Part shown: positions 33,508-41,879 of the stretch, piece by piece | How the letters are laid out: each line of letters starts with the position of its first letter | How positions within the stretch are numbered: the first letter of the stretch is position 1 | Assembly (NCBI RefSeq): GCF_001419765.1 | Contig: NZ_LIRK01000041.1 | Coordinates: 1-47,429, forward strand | Direction: 5' to 3' | Source of the DNA: Streptomyces torulosus | GTDB taxonomy: Bacteria > Actinomycetota > Actinomycetes > Streptomycetales > Streptomycetaceae | Length of the DNA stretch: 47,429 nucleotides | Translations under genes and position numbers: made by a program | The notes under the pieces: model-generated | The model's database searches: none | What the model saw: the letters and a program-made list of their open reading frames with translations, nothing else | Told to the model about the DNA's origin: nothing

Positions 33508-33545
33508 GTCAGGCCAGGACCCTGACGTCAGGCGAGGACCCTGGC
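33508..33545 (-). repeat. 19-bp tandem repeat spanning the phosphatase stop codon
   Basis: Units at 33508-33526 and 33527-33545 agree at 17 of 19 positions. On the minus strand each carries GTCCT(C/G)GCCTGA-type sequence, so the last codons (Val-Leu-Ala) and the TGA stop are repeated just downstream of the gene end, in another frame. Confidence 0.7.
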
Positions 33546-34949
33546 GACGAGCACGCAGGCGTCGTCCTCGCGCTCGCCCTCGCCGAACTCCTCCACCACC
33601 GCCCGTACACCGTCCCTGGCCGTCCGCGCCTCGGCGAACCGCGGGGCCAGGTCCAGCAGCCGCTGGACGGCTGCCATGCCCCCGGGCACCAGCCCATCGG
33701 TGTGCAGGAGCAGGAGATCACCCGGTCGGAGCGTCACCTCGGCCTGCCCGTAGACGGCGCCCGAGGTCGCGCCGAGCAGGACGCCGTCCGGCGTCGGCAG
33801 CACGCGCCCCGTCCCGTCGCGGAACAGCAGCGGGGCGGGGTGCCCCGCCTGTGCCCACACCAGGGTGCGGGTCGCCGGCCGGTAGCGGCAGCACACGGCG
33901 CTACCGAGGGCCGGTTGCCCGGCCGCGTCGAGTAACTGGTTGAGGCAGGCCATCAGCTGCCCCGGTTCGGTACCGGCCATGGCCATCCCGCGGACCGCGC
34001 CGATCAGCGTCGCCATGCCCGAGGTGACGGTCACTCCGTGGCCGGTGAGGTCGCCGACGCTCAACAGGCTGTCGCCGCCGGGCAGTTCGAGCGCGTCGTA
34101 CCAGTCGCCGCCGATCAGCGCCGTTGACGAGCAGGGGAGATAGCGGGCCGCCACGTCCAGGGTCTCGGGGCCCCGGTGCGGGAGCCGCAGGGCGCCACGC
34201 CACGGCGGCAGCACGGCCTCCTGGAGCTCGACCGCGATCCGGTGCTCGGCCCGCGCGATGTGCCGTCGGCGTTCGAGCGAGTCACGGGTGTCGCTCACCG
34301 CACGCTGGCTGCGCCGCAGTTCGCTGACGTCGCGTAGCACCGCCCACATGGAGGCGGTGCTGCCGTCGTCGTCGAGTACGGGCTCGCCCATCATGTGCAC
34401 GGTGCGGACCACCCCGTCGGGGAGCTCGATCCGGAACTCACCGTCGATGCGCCGGGCGTCGATCAGACAGTCCGTCACCATCGCCGTCAGCTGCGGCCGG
34501 TCCTCCTCCAGCACCAGCGACGGCAGCTCGTCGAGTGTGAGTGCCGGGGTGGACGGATCGCGGCCGAGGATCTCGTACAGCTCCCCGGACCAGCTCGCCT
34601 CGTCCGTGAGGAGGTTCCACTCGGCGCTGCCGACCCGGCTGAGCAGCGACCCGCGCGGGCGGGCCGCGACCGGTTCGGCGGGAGCGTCGGCGTCGTCCGC
34701 GTCGGCCGCCGGGACATCGGGGCCGTCCCGCAGCTGGGCCAAGTGCTCGTCCAGATCGTTCAGTTGATGGAGCGCCAGGTCGTACAGAGCGCGCTGCCAC
34801 CGGCCCTCGGCGTCCGTCCCGTCGGCGGCGGCGTCACGCCGTACGGCGTCCATGTCGCCGCGCAGCCGGCGCGTCTGCGAGATGAGCGCGTCGACCGTGC
34901 CGCGTCGGGGCGGCTGGGCGGGGCGATCCGCAGAGAGATGGGACGGCAT
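33528..34949 (-). CDS. PAS-PP2C (SpoIIE-type) Ser phosphatase
   Basis: 473 aa from the ATG at 34949, 6 nt after GGAG. Residues 1-65 are helical and charged. A PAS-like sensor (about 75-200) contains SAEWNLLTDEASWSGELYEI and ends with WAVLRDVSELRRSQ. A coiled linker leads to the SpoIIE/PP2C domain (about 235-470): GGDWYDALELPGG, SVGDLTGHGV, LLLLHTDGLV and EREDDACVLV, with the metal-binding aspartates present. Proteins of this kind dephosphorylate anti-anti-sigma factors and so switch on stress or developmental sigma factors. It is convergent with the NsdA-like gene. No anti-sigma or anti-anti-sigma partner is in the window. Confidence 0.87.
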   Translation of the reverse strand: MPSHLSADRPAQPPRRGTVDALISQTRRLRGDMDAVRRDAAADGTDAEGRWQRALYDLALHQLNDLDEHLAQLRDGPDVPAADADDADAPAEPVAARPRGSLLSRVGSAEWNLLTDEASWSGELYEILGRDPSTPALTLDELPSLVLEEDRPQLTAMVTDCLIDARRIDGEFRIELPDGVVRTVHMMGEPVLDDDGSTASMWAVLRDVSELRRSQRAVSDTRDSLERRRHIARAEHRIAVELQEAVLPPWRGALRLPHRGPETLDVAARYLPCSSTALIGGDWYDALELPGGDSLLSVGDLTGHGVTVTSGMATLIGAVRGMAMAGTEPGQLMACLNQLLDAAGQPALGSAVCCRYRPATRTLVWAQAGHPAPLLFRDGTGRVLPTPDGVLLGATSGAVYGQAEVTLRPGDLLLLHTDGLVPGGMAAVQRLLDLAPRFAEARTARDGVRAVVEEFGEGEREDDACVLVARVLA

Positions 34950-35420
34950 CACGTACTCCGAGGGGGGACGGTACGACCAGCGCTGACGGATGGGCCGGTT
35001 ACGACTGTCGCACAGCCCGCGACGCGCTGTAAGGGATTTGGCAAGACACGATACGGTGGTGCTTCCGGCATATGCCGCTGTCCTCGCGGACCGGGTCCGC
35101 CACGACATCTCGCTACGTGCCCCGAGGGGGCAAGTCGTAGGCAGCGTACGCGACTTGATGGATTGTCGGGTCTGCTCCGAGCCGCTTTCAAGCCCGTGTT
35201 CGAGGGTCGTTTGTGCGAGCCGCTTTGATCCTGTGGAGCGGTGTCGGTACATCCGAGGAGAACCGGCGTCCGCCGGGGGGTGAGGGTCTCGGGTACGGGG
35301 GAAACGGGTGACTTGGCTCACAGTGGTGAATCCAGGAAAGCGTGGCGCGCGAATGCCCTTCGCGAGGCCGATGAGGCATGTCGGCGCAGGGCCGACCCGG
35401 ATCCGAAACGGAGAGCGCGC
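34950..35420. other. 470-nt intergenic region with alternative hairpins
   Basis: No convincing gene. Structure seen: a 12-bp palindrome CGGCATATGCCG (35066-35077); a hairpin CTACG-TGCCCC / GGGGCA-AGT-CGTAG (35113-35140); and an alternative stem CAAGTCG (35131-35137) with CGACTTG (35151-35157) that would exclude the first. An 11-bp direct repeat CGAGCCGCTTT lies at 35178-35188 and 35216-35226. It must hold promoters for the divergent phosphatase and SsgA-like genes. G+C is lower here than in the flanking genes. Confidence 0.5.
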
Positions 35421-35834
35421 ATGACCGTCACACTGGAACAGCCCGCACGAGTCCTCCTGGTCACGGCCGAGGACCGCGAGCTGCCGGTGCCCACCACGCT
35501 GCGCTACACCTCCGACGACCCGCTGGCCGTGCATCTCGACTTCCCCGCGGACATCTCGCTCAGCGGCTCCATGGTGACCTGGACGTTCGCCCGCGAGCTG
35601 CTCGACGAGGGGCTGCGGGGGCCAGCCGGAACCGGGGACGTGCACATCTGGCCCTGCGGGCGCACCCGCACGGTCGTGGAGCTGCACTCGCCGCACGGCA
35701 TGGCCCTGCTGCGGTTCGACACCGCCGCCCTACGGCGCTTCCTGGTGCGCACCTTCGCCGTCGTCGGCTCCGGCAGCGAGCCGGTCGGGCGGGCCGTCGA
35801 CCGGGGCCTGACGGCCCTCTTCGACGGTGTCTGA
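35421..35834 (+). CDS. SsgA-like sporulation/cell division protein (SALP)
   Basis: 137 aa from ATG 35421, with GGAG 8-11 nt upstream. Family marks are PVPTTLRYTSDDPLAVHLDF, WTFARELLDEGLRGPAGTGD, VHIWPCGRTRTVVELHSPHG and RRFLVRTFAVV. SALPs occur only in sporulating actinomycetes and guide septum placement, peptidoglycan synthesis and spore wall maturation, usually by recruiting other proteins. Which of the SsgA-G groups this is I cannot say from reading alone. The long structured leader region upstream suggests developmental control. Confidence 0.88.
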   Translation: MTVTLEQPARVLLVTAEDRELPVPTTLRYTSDDPLAVHLDFPADISLSGSMVTWTFARELLDEGLRGPAGTGDVHIWPCGRTRTVVELHSPHGMALLRFDTAALRRFLVRTFAVVGSGSEPVGRAVDRGLTALFDGV

Positions 35835-35859
35835 CCGGTGGCGTGCCCGGTGGCGCGGG

Positions 35860-35925
35860 ACGGCGGGCTCAGTAGTGCGGGGCGGCGCGTTCGGTAACGC
35901 AGGGCGGCGGGCTCAGTAGCGCAGG
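35860..35925 (-). repeat. 22-bp tandem repeat, three copies, spanning a stop codon
   Basis: Three contiguous imperfect 22-bp units: 35904-35925, 35882-35903 and 35860-35881. On the minus strand they read CCTGCGCTACTGAGCC-type sequence; the first includes the last codons and stop of the eRF1-like gene, the third repeats CTACTGAGCCCGCCG exactly. Confidence 0.75.
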
Positions 35926-37010
35926 ACGCCCGCGATGCCGCGCGCGTCGCCGAGGGTGCCGTCGGGCACGAACCGCACCTCGGCCCCGGTGTCGAGGCAC
36001 CGTTCGACGATCTCGTCCACGATGTCCTCGCGGGCGTCCAGCTCGCCGCTCTCCGCCGGGACGAGGTGGACCCCGCCGTCGGCGCGGACGGTCGCCCGGT
36101 AGTTCTCCTCGACGGCCAGGAGCTGGACGCGGCCCTGCTCCGCGTTCTGCCGGACCTCGTCGACGCCGGCCGCGAACGCCTTGCTGCCGCGGGCCGCCTC
36201 CAGCCGCCGGGCCACCGTGTCGACGTTCCTGCGGTTCTCGGCCTCGATCATCGGGCCGATCGCCTGCCACACCGCGTCCGGGGTGCCGTGCGCCAGACCG
36301 CCGTGCGGAATGTGGGTGGCGTCCTTGGTGACGGTGCCGATCTCGTCCAGGAGGGACAGCGCCGCCGTCTCGCCCGTCACGTACAGGGGCCGCGGATGCG
36401 TACGCAGCACCCGGCTCATCGCCGTGTCGGCGTCCCGCAGGAAGTGCCGGGTGTCCTCGTCCCGGAAGGCGCTCGGCATGTCGCCGATCCGCTGCTGCCG
36501 TTCCGCGTCGAAGTTGTCGCGGTCCCGGGTGAGCGGGAACCCACCGGTGCGCGCGGGCACGACCCGGTCGCCGCCGCCGTTCCACAGCGCGACCCGGTCG
36601 GAGGAGACCGACAGCACCCAGAAGGGGCGCTCAGCGGCCTGCGCGGCCACCAGGTTCCGGGTCAGGAAGGTGTCCGCGAGCACCACGCGCTCCGGTACCG
36701 GCCGGGCCAGTGACCACACCTGGTGCTCGCCCGGCGCCGCGAAGATCACCAAACCGTCCTCGGCGTGCGTCAGGTCCACCTCGGCCAGCGCGCGGTCCAA
36801 CTGCTCGACGACGTCGTTGCGCCGCTCACGGGTGACCGCGGGATCGTGGTCCAGCTGCTTCTTCGCCTCGGCGAGCACATTGCGGAGCCGGACCGGATCC
36901 TGGGCGTTCTCCGGTTCCCGCCGATGCGTCGGCGTCAGTACCGACACGGCGGGGTAGGGCCGCGGACGGCGCAGCTCGGTGAGGGTCGCGGGGCTGAGGG
37001 CATGCTCCAT
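35913..37010 (-). CDS. Bacterial archaeo-eukaryotic release factor-like protein (baeRF family)
   Basis: 365 aa from the ATG at 37010. The fold resembles eRF1/Pelota-type proteins: N-terminal YPAVSVLTPTHRRE, middle FWVLSVSSDRVALWNGGGDRV, later HPRPLYVTGETAALSLLDEI and a C-terminal ribosomal L7Ae-like part (GRVQLLAVEENYRA). I place it with the baeRF3-type group. In actinobacteria such proteins are often linked to stress and have been proposed to act on ribosomes, but I know of no proven role for this subtype. The stop lies in a 22-bp tandem array. It converges on the SsgA-like gene. Confidence 0.75.
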   Translation of the reverse strand: MEHALSPATLTELRRPRPYPAVSVLTPTHRREPENAQDPVRLRNVLAEAKKQLDHDPAVTRERRNDVVEQLDRALAEVDLTHAEDGLVIFAAPGEHQVWSLARPVPERVVLADTFLTRNLVAAQAAERPFWVLSVSSDRVALWNGGGDRVVPARTGGFPLTRDRDNFDAERQQRIGDMPSAFRDEDTRHFLRDADTAMSRVLRTHPRPLYVTGETAALSLLDEIGTVTKDATHIPHGGLAHGTPDAVWQAIGPMIEAENRRNVDTVARRLEAARGSKAFAAGVDEVRQNAEQGRVQLLAVEENYRATVRADGGVHLVPAESGELDAREDIVDEIVERCLDTGAEVRFVPDGTLGDARGIAGVLRY

Positions 37011-37131
37011 GACTTCACGATAGGACTGATTCGCGCGTGGGGCATTTGGGGTATTCGGGTCAACCGTCGCGGCGGGCCGAAGTCCGGACCGGGGCGCGAG
37101 TTAGGGGCGGTCGGGCCGGCGGCGAGCACGG

Positions 37132-37182
37132 GTCGGGCCCGCCGCCGCACACCGGTGAGGGTGCGCGCCCGACGGGCCCGAC
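37132..37182. terminator. Possible terminator of the secreted DUF4232-like gene
   Basis: GTCGGGCCCG (37132-37141) pairs with CGGGCCCGAC (37173-37182). The 31-nt loop is long but holds a short ACCGGT palindrome. It starts 38 nt after the stop of the leftward gene ending at 37220. No T tract. Confidence 0.4.
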
Positions 37183-37219
37183 TCGGTCGTTCAGCGGCGG
37201 CGGGTGCCCGCCGTGCGCG

Positions 37220-37750
37220 TCAGCCGACTTCCTTCTTCAGCGACTTGTCCGCGGCGGCCTGGGACGCCTTCCACCAGGTCGTCACCGGCTCCCAGACCTT
37301 CACCTTCTTGGTCGCGCCCAGCTGCTTCAGCGTGAACAGACGGCCGCCGAGGTTCGGGTTGGCCGACACGCCGATCGAGTCGACGCGGCGCGCCTCGGGG
37401 TCCTTGAGGTCGGCGATCGTACGGACCGTCGCGTACGCAGTCTTGCCGGCGACCAGCTTGTACGGCCCGCTCTCGCCCGACGGCACCGGCTGGGCCGACC
37501 CGTCCAGGTCGCCGAACGTGACCACGGGCAGGCGGTCGATCGTGCAGGTACGGGTGCCGGTGTTCTTGACCGTGATGTGCACGATCCTCGTGTCCTTCGC
37601 CTGCTTGGCGCCGATCTTGAGGACCTTCGCCTTGCAGACGGGGACCTTGGCGGCAGGCTGGGCGGCCAGACCCTGCGGCGCGGCCGCGAGGAGCAGCGCG
37701 GCGCCGGCGGTCGCCACGGTCGAGACGGTGAGGACGGAACGGATACGCAT
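37220..37750 (-). CDS. Secreted DUF4232-like protein
   Basis: 176 aa from the ATG at 37750. A signal peptide (about 1-30, ending QGLAA) precedes a single beta-rich domain: VHITVKNTGTRTCTIDRLPV, VTFGDLDGSAQPV, and two cysteines (CKAK and TCTI) that probably form a disulfide. This layout fits the DUF4232 group of small exported actinobacterial proteins. No function is known to me. It stands alone between the aminopeptidase and eRF1-like genes. Confidence 0.78.
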   Translation of the reverse strand: MRIRSVLTVSTVATAGAALLLAAAPQGLAAQPAAKVPVCKAKVLKIGAKQAKDTRIVHITVKNTGTRTCTIDRLPVVTFGDLDGSAQPVPSGESGPYKLVAGKTAYATVRTIADLKDPEARRVDSIGVSANPNLGGRLFTLKQLGATKKVKVWEPVTTWWKASQAAADKSLKKEVG

Positions 37751-37875
37751 CGGTGTATTCCCCCAGGTTCGGTCACATACGAGTGCGGGTCGCGTGAAAT
37801 GCGACGCACACCCAGTGTGACGCGCGAGGTGCGGGCGGGGTTGTAGCCGAGCTGCCCGTGTTACACGCCTGATGC

Positions 37876-39456
37876 TCAATCGTCGGCTCCGCAGGAACTT
37901 CCGTCGTCGGGCAGCGAGCCGTACAGCAGGAACTCGTCGACCGTCTCGCGCACGCACTTCGACGACGCGTACCCGGTGTGCCCCTTCCCCTTGTGGTCGA
38001 GGACGACCGCCGAGGAGCCGAGGCGCTTCGCCGTCTCCACGGTCCAGCGGTACGGCGTCGCGGGGTCGCCCCGGGTACCCACCAGCAGCATCCTCGGGGT
38101 GTCCACGTCCCGCACCTCCTCGCGGATGAAGTCGGTGCCCTTCGGGCGGCCGTAGCACATCAGCACCTGCGTGAGGCGGTACTTGCCGAACACCGGGGAG
38201 GCGTCCTCGTACGCGGCGCGCAGGTCCGCGATCTCCTCCGTGATCCCGCCGGCGGTGGGCCGGTCGGGGTCGTCGGCGCAGTTGATCGCCATCAGCGCGG
38301 CGGGGACGTTGTCGAGCGGCACGTCCTCCTCGTCGACGAGTCCGCCGCTCGGGCTCGGGGTGGCGGACCGGGGAGGCTTGCTCATGCCACCACCCGCGAG
38401 CGCCACGACGCCCCGGGTGTCGCCGTCGTGGACGAGCATGTTGAGGGCCTGCGTCAGCGCGGGCCACATCTGCTCGCTGTAGAGGGCCTGGCTGATGGCG
38501 CCCACCAGGTCCTGCCCGGAGAACTCCGGCCCGAAGTCCGTCGGTACGGGATACTCGTCCAGCGACTCGACGAGGTCGACGACCTGTTCCCGGGCCGACC
38601 GGGCGTCCTGCCCGAACGGGCAGGTCAGTTGCTCGGCACACGCGTCGAGATAGTCCTCCAGCGCGGTCTGCTGACCCTGGGCGCCGACGAGGCCCTGCTC
38701 CGCCAGCGGCTCGGTGAGGGTGTCGACGCCGTCGAGCACCATGCGGCCCACCTTCTTCGGGAACTGCGCCGCGTACACCGCGCCGAGCCGGGTCCCGTAG
38801 GAGAAGCCGAGGTAGTTGAGCTTCTTGTCACCGAGGGCGGCGCGCATCACGTCCAGGTCGCGGGAGGCGTTGATCGTGCCGATGTGCGGCAGCACCGGAC
38901 CGGAGTGCCTGCCGCAGGCCGCGGCGGCCTTCTTCAACTGCTTGAGCGCGACCTGGGGGTCGTTCGCGTCGTTGCCGTCGTCCGTCGCCTCCATGGCTTC
39001 GTCGGTGCCCTCGCCGCAGCTCACGGGTGAGGAGCGGCCGACGCCGCGCGGATCGAAGGAGACGACGTCGTAGCCCTTGGTGAGGGCCATGAAATCCGCG
39101 CCGCCATAGGCCAGTTCGGGGACGCCCGGGCCGCCGGGGCCACCGAAGTTCAGCAGCAGGCTGCCCCGCGAGTCGCCCGTCGCCCGGTAGCGGGCCAACG
39201 CCAGGTCGAGCGTCCCCTTCCCGGGCCGCGCGTAGTCGAGGGGCACGGTGACCTTGCCGCAGCGCAGATCCTTGGGCATCTCCACGCCCGTGCATCTGCG
39301 CCACTTGATCTTCTGGTCGTAGAAGCGGGACAGGTCGGGCTGCTTGTCGTCCTGCTCGTCGGCGCCCGCCGCCGCGGCCGGCAGCCCGGCCCCCAGCAGG
39401 GCCAGCACCATGACCGCGGCTCCGCTGAACGGACGCCGTCTGCGCGTGGACCGCAT
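37876..39456 (-). CDS. Secreted Tap-like tripeptidyl aminopeptidase (alpha/beta hydrolase)
   Basis: 526 aa from the ATG at 39456, preceded by GGAGG. A signal peptide (about 1-33) is followed by the S33-type alpha/beta hydrolase fold: LLLNFGGPGGPG oxyanion strip, DPRGVGRS, nucleophile Ser219 in GFSYGT, then late GTRGDPATPY (Asp) and KGKGHTGYA (His). The C-terminal region including CVRETVDEFLLYG is the Tap C-terminal domain. This matches the mycelial tripeptidyl aminopeptidases of streptomycetes (Tap, SlpD, SlpE), which remove tripeptides from extracellular proteins. It is monocistronic as far as can be seen. Confidence 0.88.
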   Translation of the reverse strand: MRSTRRRRPFSGAAVMVLALLGAGLPAAAAGADEQDDKQPDLSRFYDQKIKWRRCTGVEMPKDLRCGKVTVPLDYARPGKGTLDLALARYRATGDSRGSLLLNFGGPGGPGVPELAYGGADFMALTKGYDVVSFDPRGVGRSSPVSCGEGTDEAMEATDDGNDANDPQVALKQLKKAAAACGRHSGPVLPHIGTINASRDLDVMRAALGDKKLNYLGFSYGTRLGAVYAAQFPKKVGRMVLDGVDTLTEPLAEQGLVGAQGQQTALEDYLDACAEQLTCPFGQDARSAREQVVDLVESLDEYPVPTDFGPEFSGQDLVGAISQALYSEQMWPALTQALNMLVHDGDTRGVVALAGGGMSKPPRSATPSPSGGLVDEEDVPLDNVPAALMAINCADDPDRPTAGGITEEIADLRAAYEDASPVFGKYRLTQVLMCYGRPKGTDFIREEVRDVDTPRMLLVGTRGDPATPYRWTVETAKRLGSSAVVLDHKGKGHTGYASSKCVRETVDEFLLYGSLPDDGSSCGADD

Positions 39457-39771
39457 GCGTGCCTCCAGGGGCACCCGGCCAGGGGCGACCGGGGACGACC
39501 CCCGGATCACGATAGGCGGGCCCCCGCGCCCACGCCTCCCGGCGGGCGGCCCGCCTTGACCTGCCGTAGTCTGCGCCGCGACACCGGACGACACCGGTCG
39601 GCACCCGGGCGGGCGCCTCTCACCCGTCCGCGTGAATCCGGCCGCCGCGAAGCCCGATGGCCGACCGATCTCGTCCGTATCCCGCGTCGCGACGGCCACC
39701 GGATTCGACCAGGATGCTGCGGGCGTGCGGCCGACCACCGCACTCGCGACCTCATCGAACGGAGCGCGCAG
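39457..39771. other. 315-nt divergent intergenic region
   Basis: Holds no supported gene. It separates the aminopeptidase from a GNAT gene. One small hairpin, CCGGGG ... CCCCGG (39489-39494 with 39500-39505), and a repeated GACACCGG near 39582-39597 are the only structures seen. A TTGACC at 39555 has no matching -10 at normal spacing. Confidence 0.5.
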
Positions 39772-40620
39772 ATGACCACTTCGGGGGCTCAGGACCTCGT
39801 CGTCAGCCGGGCCACGCTCGACGACTGGGCGGTGGTCGCCGCATGGGCGGGGGAGGAGGGCTGGAACCCGGGGCTCTCGGACGCCCCGTGCTTCTTCGCC
39901 CAGGACCCGGACGGTTTCTTCATCGGCAGGATCGACGGGGAGCCGGTGTCGTCCGTCTCCGTCGTCACCTACGACGCCGACTACGCCTTCCTCGGCTTCT
40001 ACCTCGTCCGCCCCGACCAGCGCGGCCGCGGCTACGGCCTCACCACGTGGAAGACCGCCCTCGCCCACGCCGAGGGCCGCACTGTCGGGCTGGACGGGGT
40101 GGTCGCGCAGCAGGGCAACTACCGGCAGTCCGGTTTCGAGTTCGCCTACCGCACCTTCCGCTACACGGGAACGGCCCCCCGGGCGGAGGTGCCCGCCGAC
40201 GTCCGGCCCGTCGAGGACCCGCGGACCGTCGCCGCGTACGACAGCGCCTGCTGCGCCGCCGACCGTCCCCGCTTCCTGGAGCGGTGGCTGACCACCGAGG
40301 GGCACCGGGCCCTGGCCCGGGTCGTCGACGGACGGCTCACCGGCTACGGCGTCATCCGGCCCGGCCGGGACGCGCTGCGCGTCGGCCCGCTGTTCGCGGA
40401 CACCGCCGCGGACGCCCGGGCGCTCCTCGCGGGCCTGGCGGCCGAGGCCGCGGGCCGGGTGTTCGCCGTCGACATTCCCGAGGAGAACACGGCGGCGGTC
40501 GCCCTGGCCGAGGAGTACGGGCTGACGCCGTCCTTCGAGACGGCCCGCATGTACACGGGCCCGATCCGGCCGTACGCCCGCGACCGTGTCTTCGGGGTCA
40601 CGACTCTGGAGCTCGGCTAG
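39772..40620 (+). CDS. Double-domain GNAT N-acetyltransferase
   Basis: 282 aa from ATG 39772. The N-terminal GNAT domain (about 8-140) has FYLVRPDQRGRGYG as the acetyl-CoA loop. The second domain (about 145-282) resembles the Acetyltransf_18 group, with LTGYGVIRPGRDALRVGPLF and IPEENTAAVALAEEYGL. Such proteins acetylate small molecules or amino groups; the substrate is unknown. The last 23 nt overlap the 3' end of the acyltransferase gene on the other strand. Confidence 0.85.
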   Translation: MTTSGAQDLVVSRATLDDWAVVAAWAGEEGWNPGLSDAPCFFAQDPDGFFIGRIDGEPVSSVSVVTYDADYAFLGFYLVRPDQRGRGYGLTTWKTALAHAEGRTVGLDGVVAQQGNYRQSGFEFAYRTFRYTGTAPRAEVPADVRPVEDPRTVAAYDSACCAADRPRFLERWLTTEGHRALARVVDGRLTGYGVIRPGRDALRVGPLFADTAADARALLAGLAAEAAGRVFAVDIPEENTAAVALAEEYGLTPSFETARMYTGPIRPYARDRVFGVTTLELG

Positions 40621-41785
40621 CGGCCGAGGCGGTCGCCCGTTCCGAGGACGGTGCAGACGCCGCATCCGCCCCCGACGCGGCTGCCGCCCCCGCCGCCGAC
40701 GGTTCCGCCGCGGCCGGCCGCTTGAACGCCCACTCCATGCGCGGCTCGACGACGCAGCGCAGCACGGCTCGTACGGGGGACGTGCACAGCAGGGTGATGC
40801 CGGCGACCGCGACGGCCGTGACCGCGAGCTCCCCGAGCGGGGTGTGCAGCCACTCGGCGGCGTACCAGTCCCGGAAGCGGGCCCACTTGATCACGAAACC
40901 GTGCAGCAGATAGCCGTACATCGTGCCCGCGCCCAGCGCCGTGAACCACAGATGACGGCGCGGCACCCAGGCCAGGAAGCAGGCCGTCAGCAGCACCGCC
41001 AGACCGAACAGCGCGGGCGTGGTGAGCAGCCCCGCCCAGCGGGAGGCGCCCTGCCCGGTGACGCTGCCCCGGTGGTAGAACCAGCCCGCGTCGAACCACG
41101 GGGCCACCCCGTACGCCGCCACGAGCGCCCCCACGCCCACGACGAGCGCCCCGAGGCGCACCCGGCGGGTGCGGAGCCGCTCGAAGTGCTCGGGACGCAG
41201 GGTCAGCCCCACCACGAAGAACGGCAGGAACCCCAGGACACGCTGGATGGAGATGTCCCCGCCGAGGTCCGGCGAGACCGCCGCGAGCGTCGCCAGACCG
41301 AGCGCGACCGGCACCGGGTGCCGCAGCGCCAGCCACACAGGGGTGGTCACCCGCCAGACGAACAGCGCGACCAGGAACCACATCACGTACCAGGGGTCCA
41401 GTAGGCTCAGCGGATACCCCGGATCGTCCTGCGCCCACCGGTAGAACAGCGTGTACGCCGTCTCGAACACCACGTACGGCAGGACCACCCCGGTCAGCAG
41501 CCGCCTCAGCCGGCCGGGCGCCATGTCGAAGCTCCGCGAGAAGTAGCCGGAGACCAGGGCGAAGGCCGGCATGTGGAAGGCGTAGACCGTCAGATACGCG
41601 GCCGTCGCGGCCCGGCTGCCGTACGTCAGCGGCTCCCAGGCGTGCCCGCACGCCACCAGGACGATGGTGAGGTACTTCGCGTTGTCGAAGTACGGGTCCC
41701 GCGACCCGCGCCCCACCGAGGGTCCGACCCGGTCGGACGGGGCCGCCGGGGCGGGACGGGAGTGCTGCGCCACGTCTTCAGGCAT
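40598..41785 (-). CDS. Membrane acyltransferase (acyltransferase 3 / fucose O-acetylase type)
   Basis: 395 aa from the ATG at 41785, with GGAGAAC 14 nt upstream (a TTG at 41806 is possible). About ten membrane segments. The N-terminus DPYFDNAKYLTIVLVACGHA, then YAFHMPAFALVSGYFSR are typical of the family, which moves acetyl or other acyl groups onto surface sugars or small molecules. The C-terminal 40 residues are Ala/Ser-rich and probably disordered; their codons overlap the GNAT gene's end. Substrate unknown. Confidence 0.85.
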   Translation of the reverse strand: MPEDVAQHSRPAPAAPSDRVGPSVGRGSRDPYFDNAKYLTIVLVACGHAWEPLTYGSRAATAAYLTVYAFHMPAFALVSGYFSRSFDMAPGRLRRLLTGVVLPYVVFETAYTLFYRWAQDDPGYPLSLLDPWYVMWFLVALFVWRVTTPVWLALRHPVPVALGLATLAAVSPDLGGDISIQRVLGFLPFFVVGLTLRPEHFERLRTRRVRLGALVVGVGALVAAYGVAPWFDAGWFYHRGSVTGQGASRWAGLLTTPALFGLAVLLTACFLAWVPRRHLWFTALGAGTMYGYLLHGFVIKWARFRDWYAAEWLHTPLGELAVTAVAVAGITLLCTSPVRAVLRCVVEPRMEWAFKRPAAAEPSAAGAAAASGADAASAPSSERATASAASRAPES

Positions 41786-41831
41786 CGAAAGAAGTTCTCC
41801 GGTCAACGACGACGGACGCGGACCGCCTGCC

Positions 41832-41879
41832 CCGTTCCGGCCGTCTCAGTCGTCGCCGTTCCGGCCGTCTCAGTCGTCG
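41832..41879 (-). repeat. 24-bp perfect tandem repeat at the deaminase 3' end
   Basis: Two identical 24-bp units (41832-41855 and 41856-41879). The right unit contains the final stop of the deaminase reading frame and the left unit repeats it in frame downstream. Confidence 0.85.

Noticed and set aside
39555..39585. TTGACC as -35 of a GNAT promoter.
   Set aside because: No acceptable -10 at 16-18 nt spacing.
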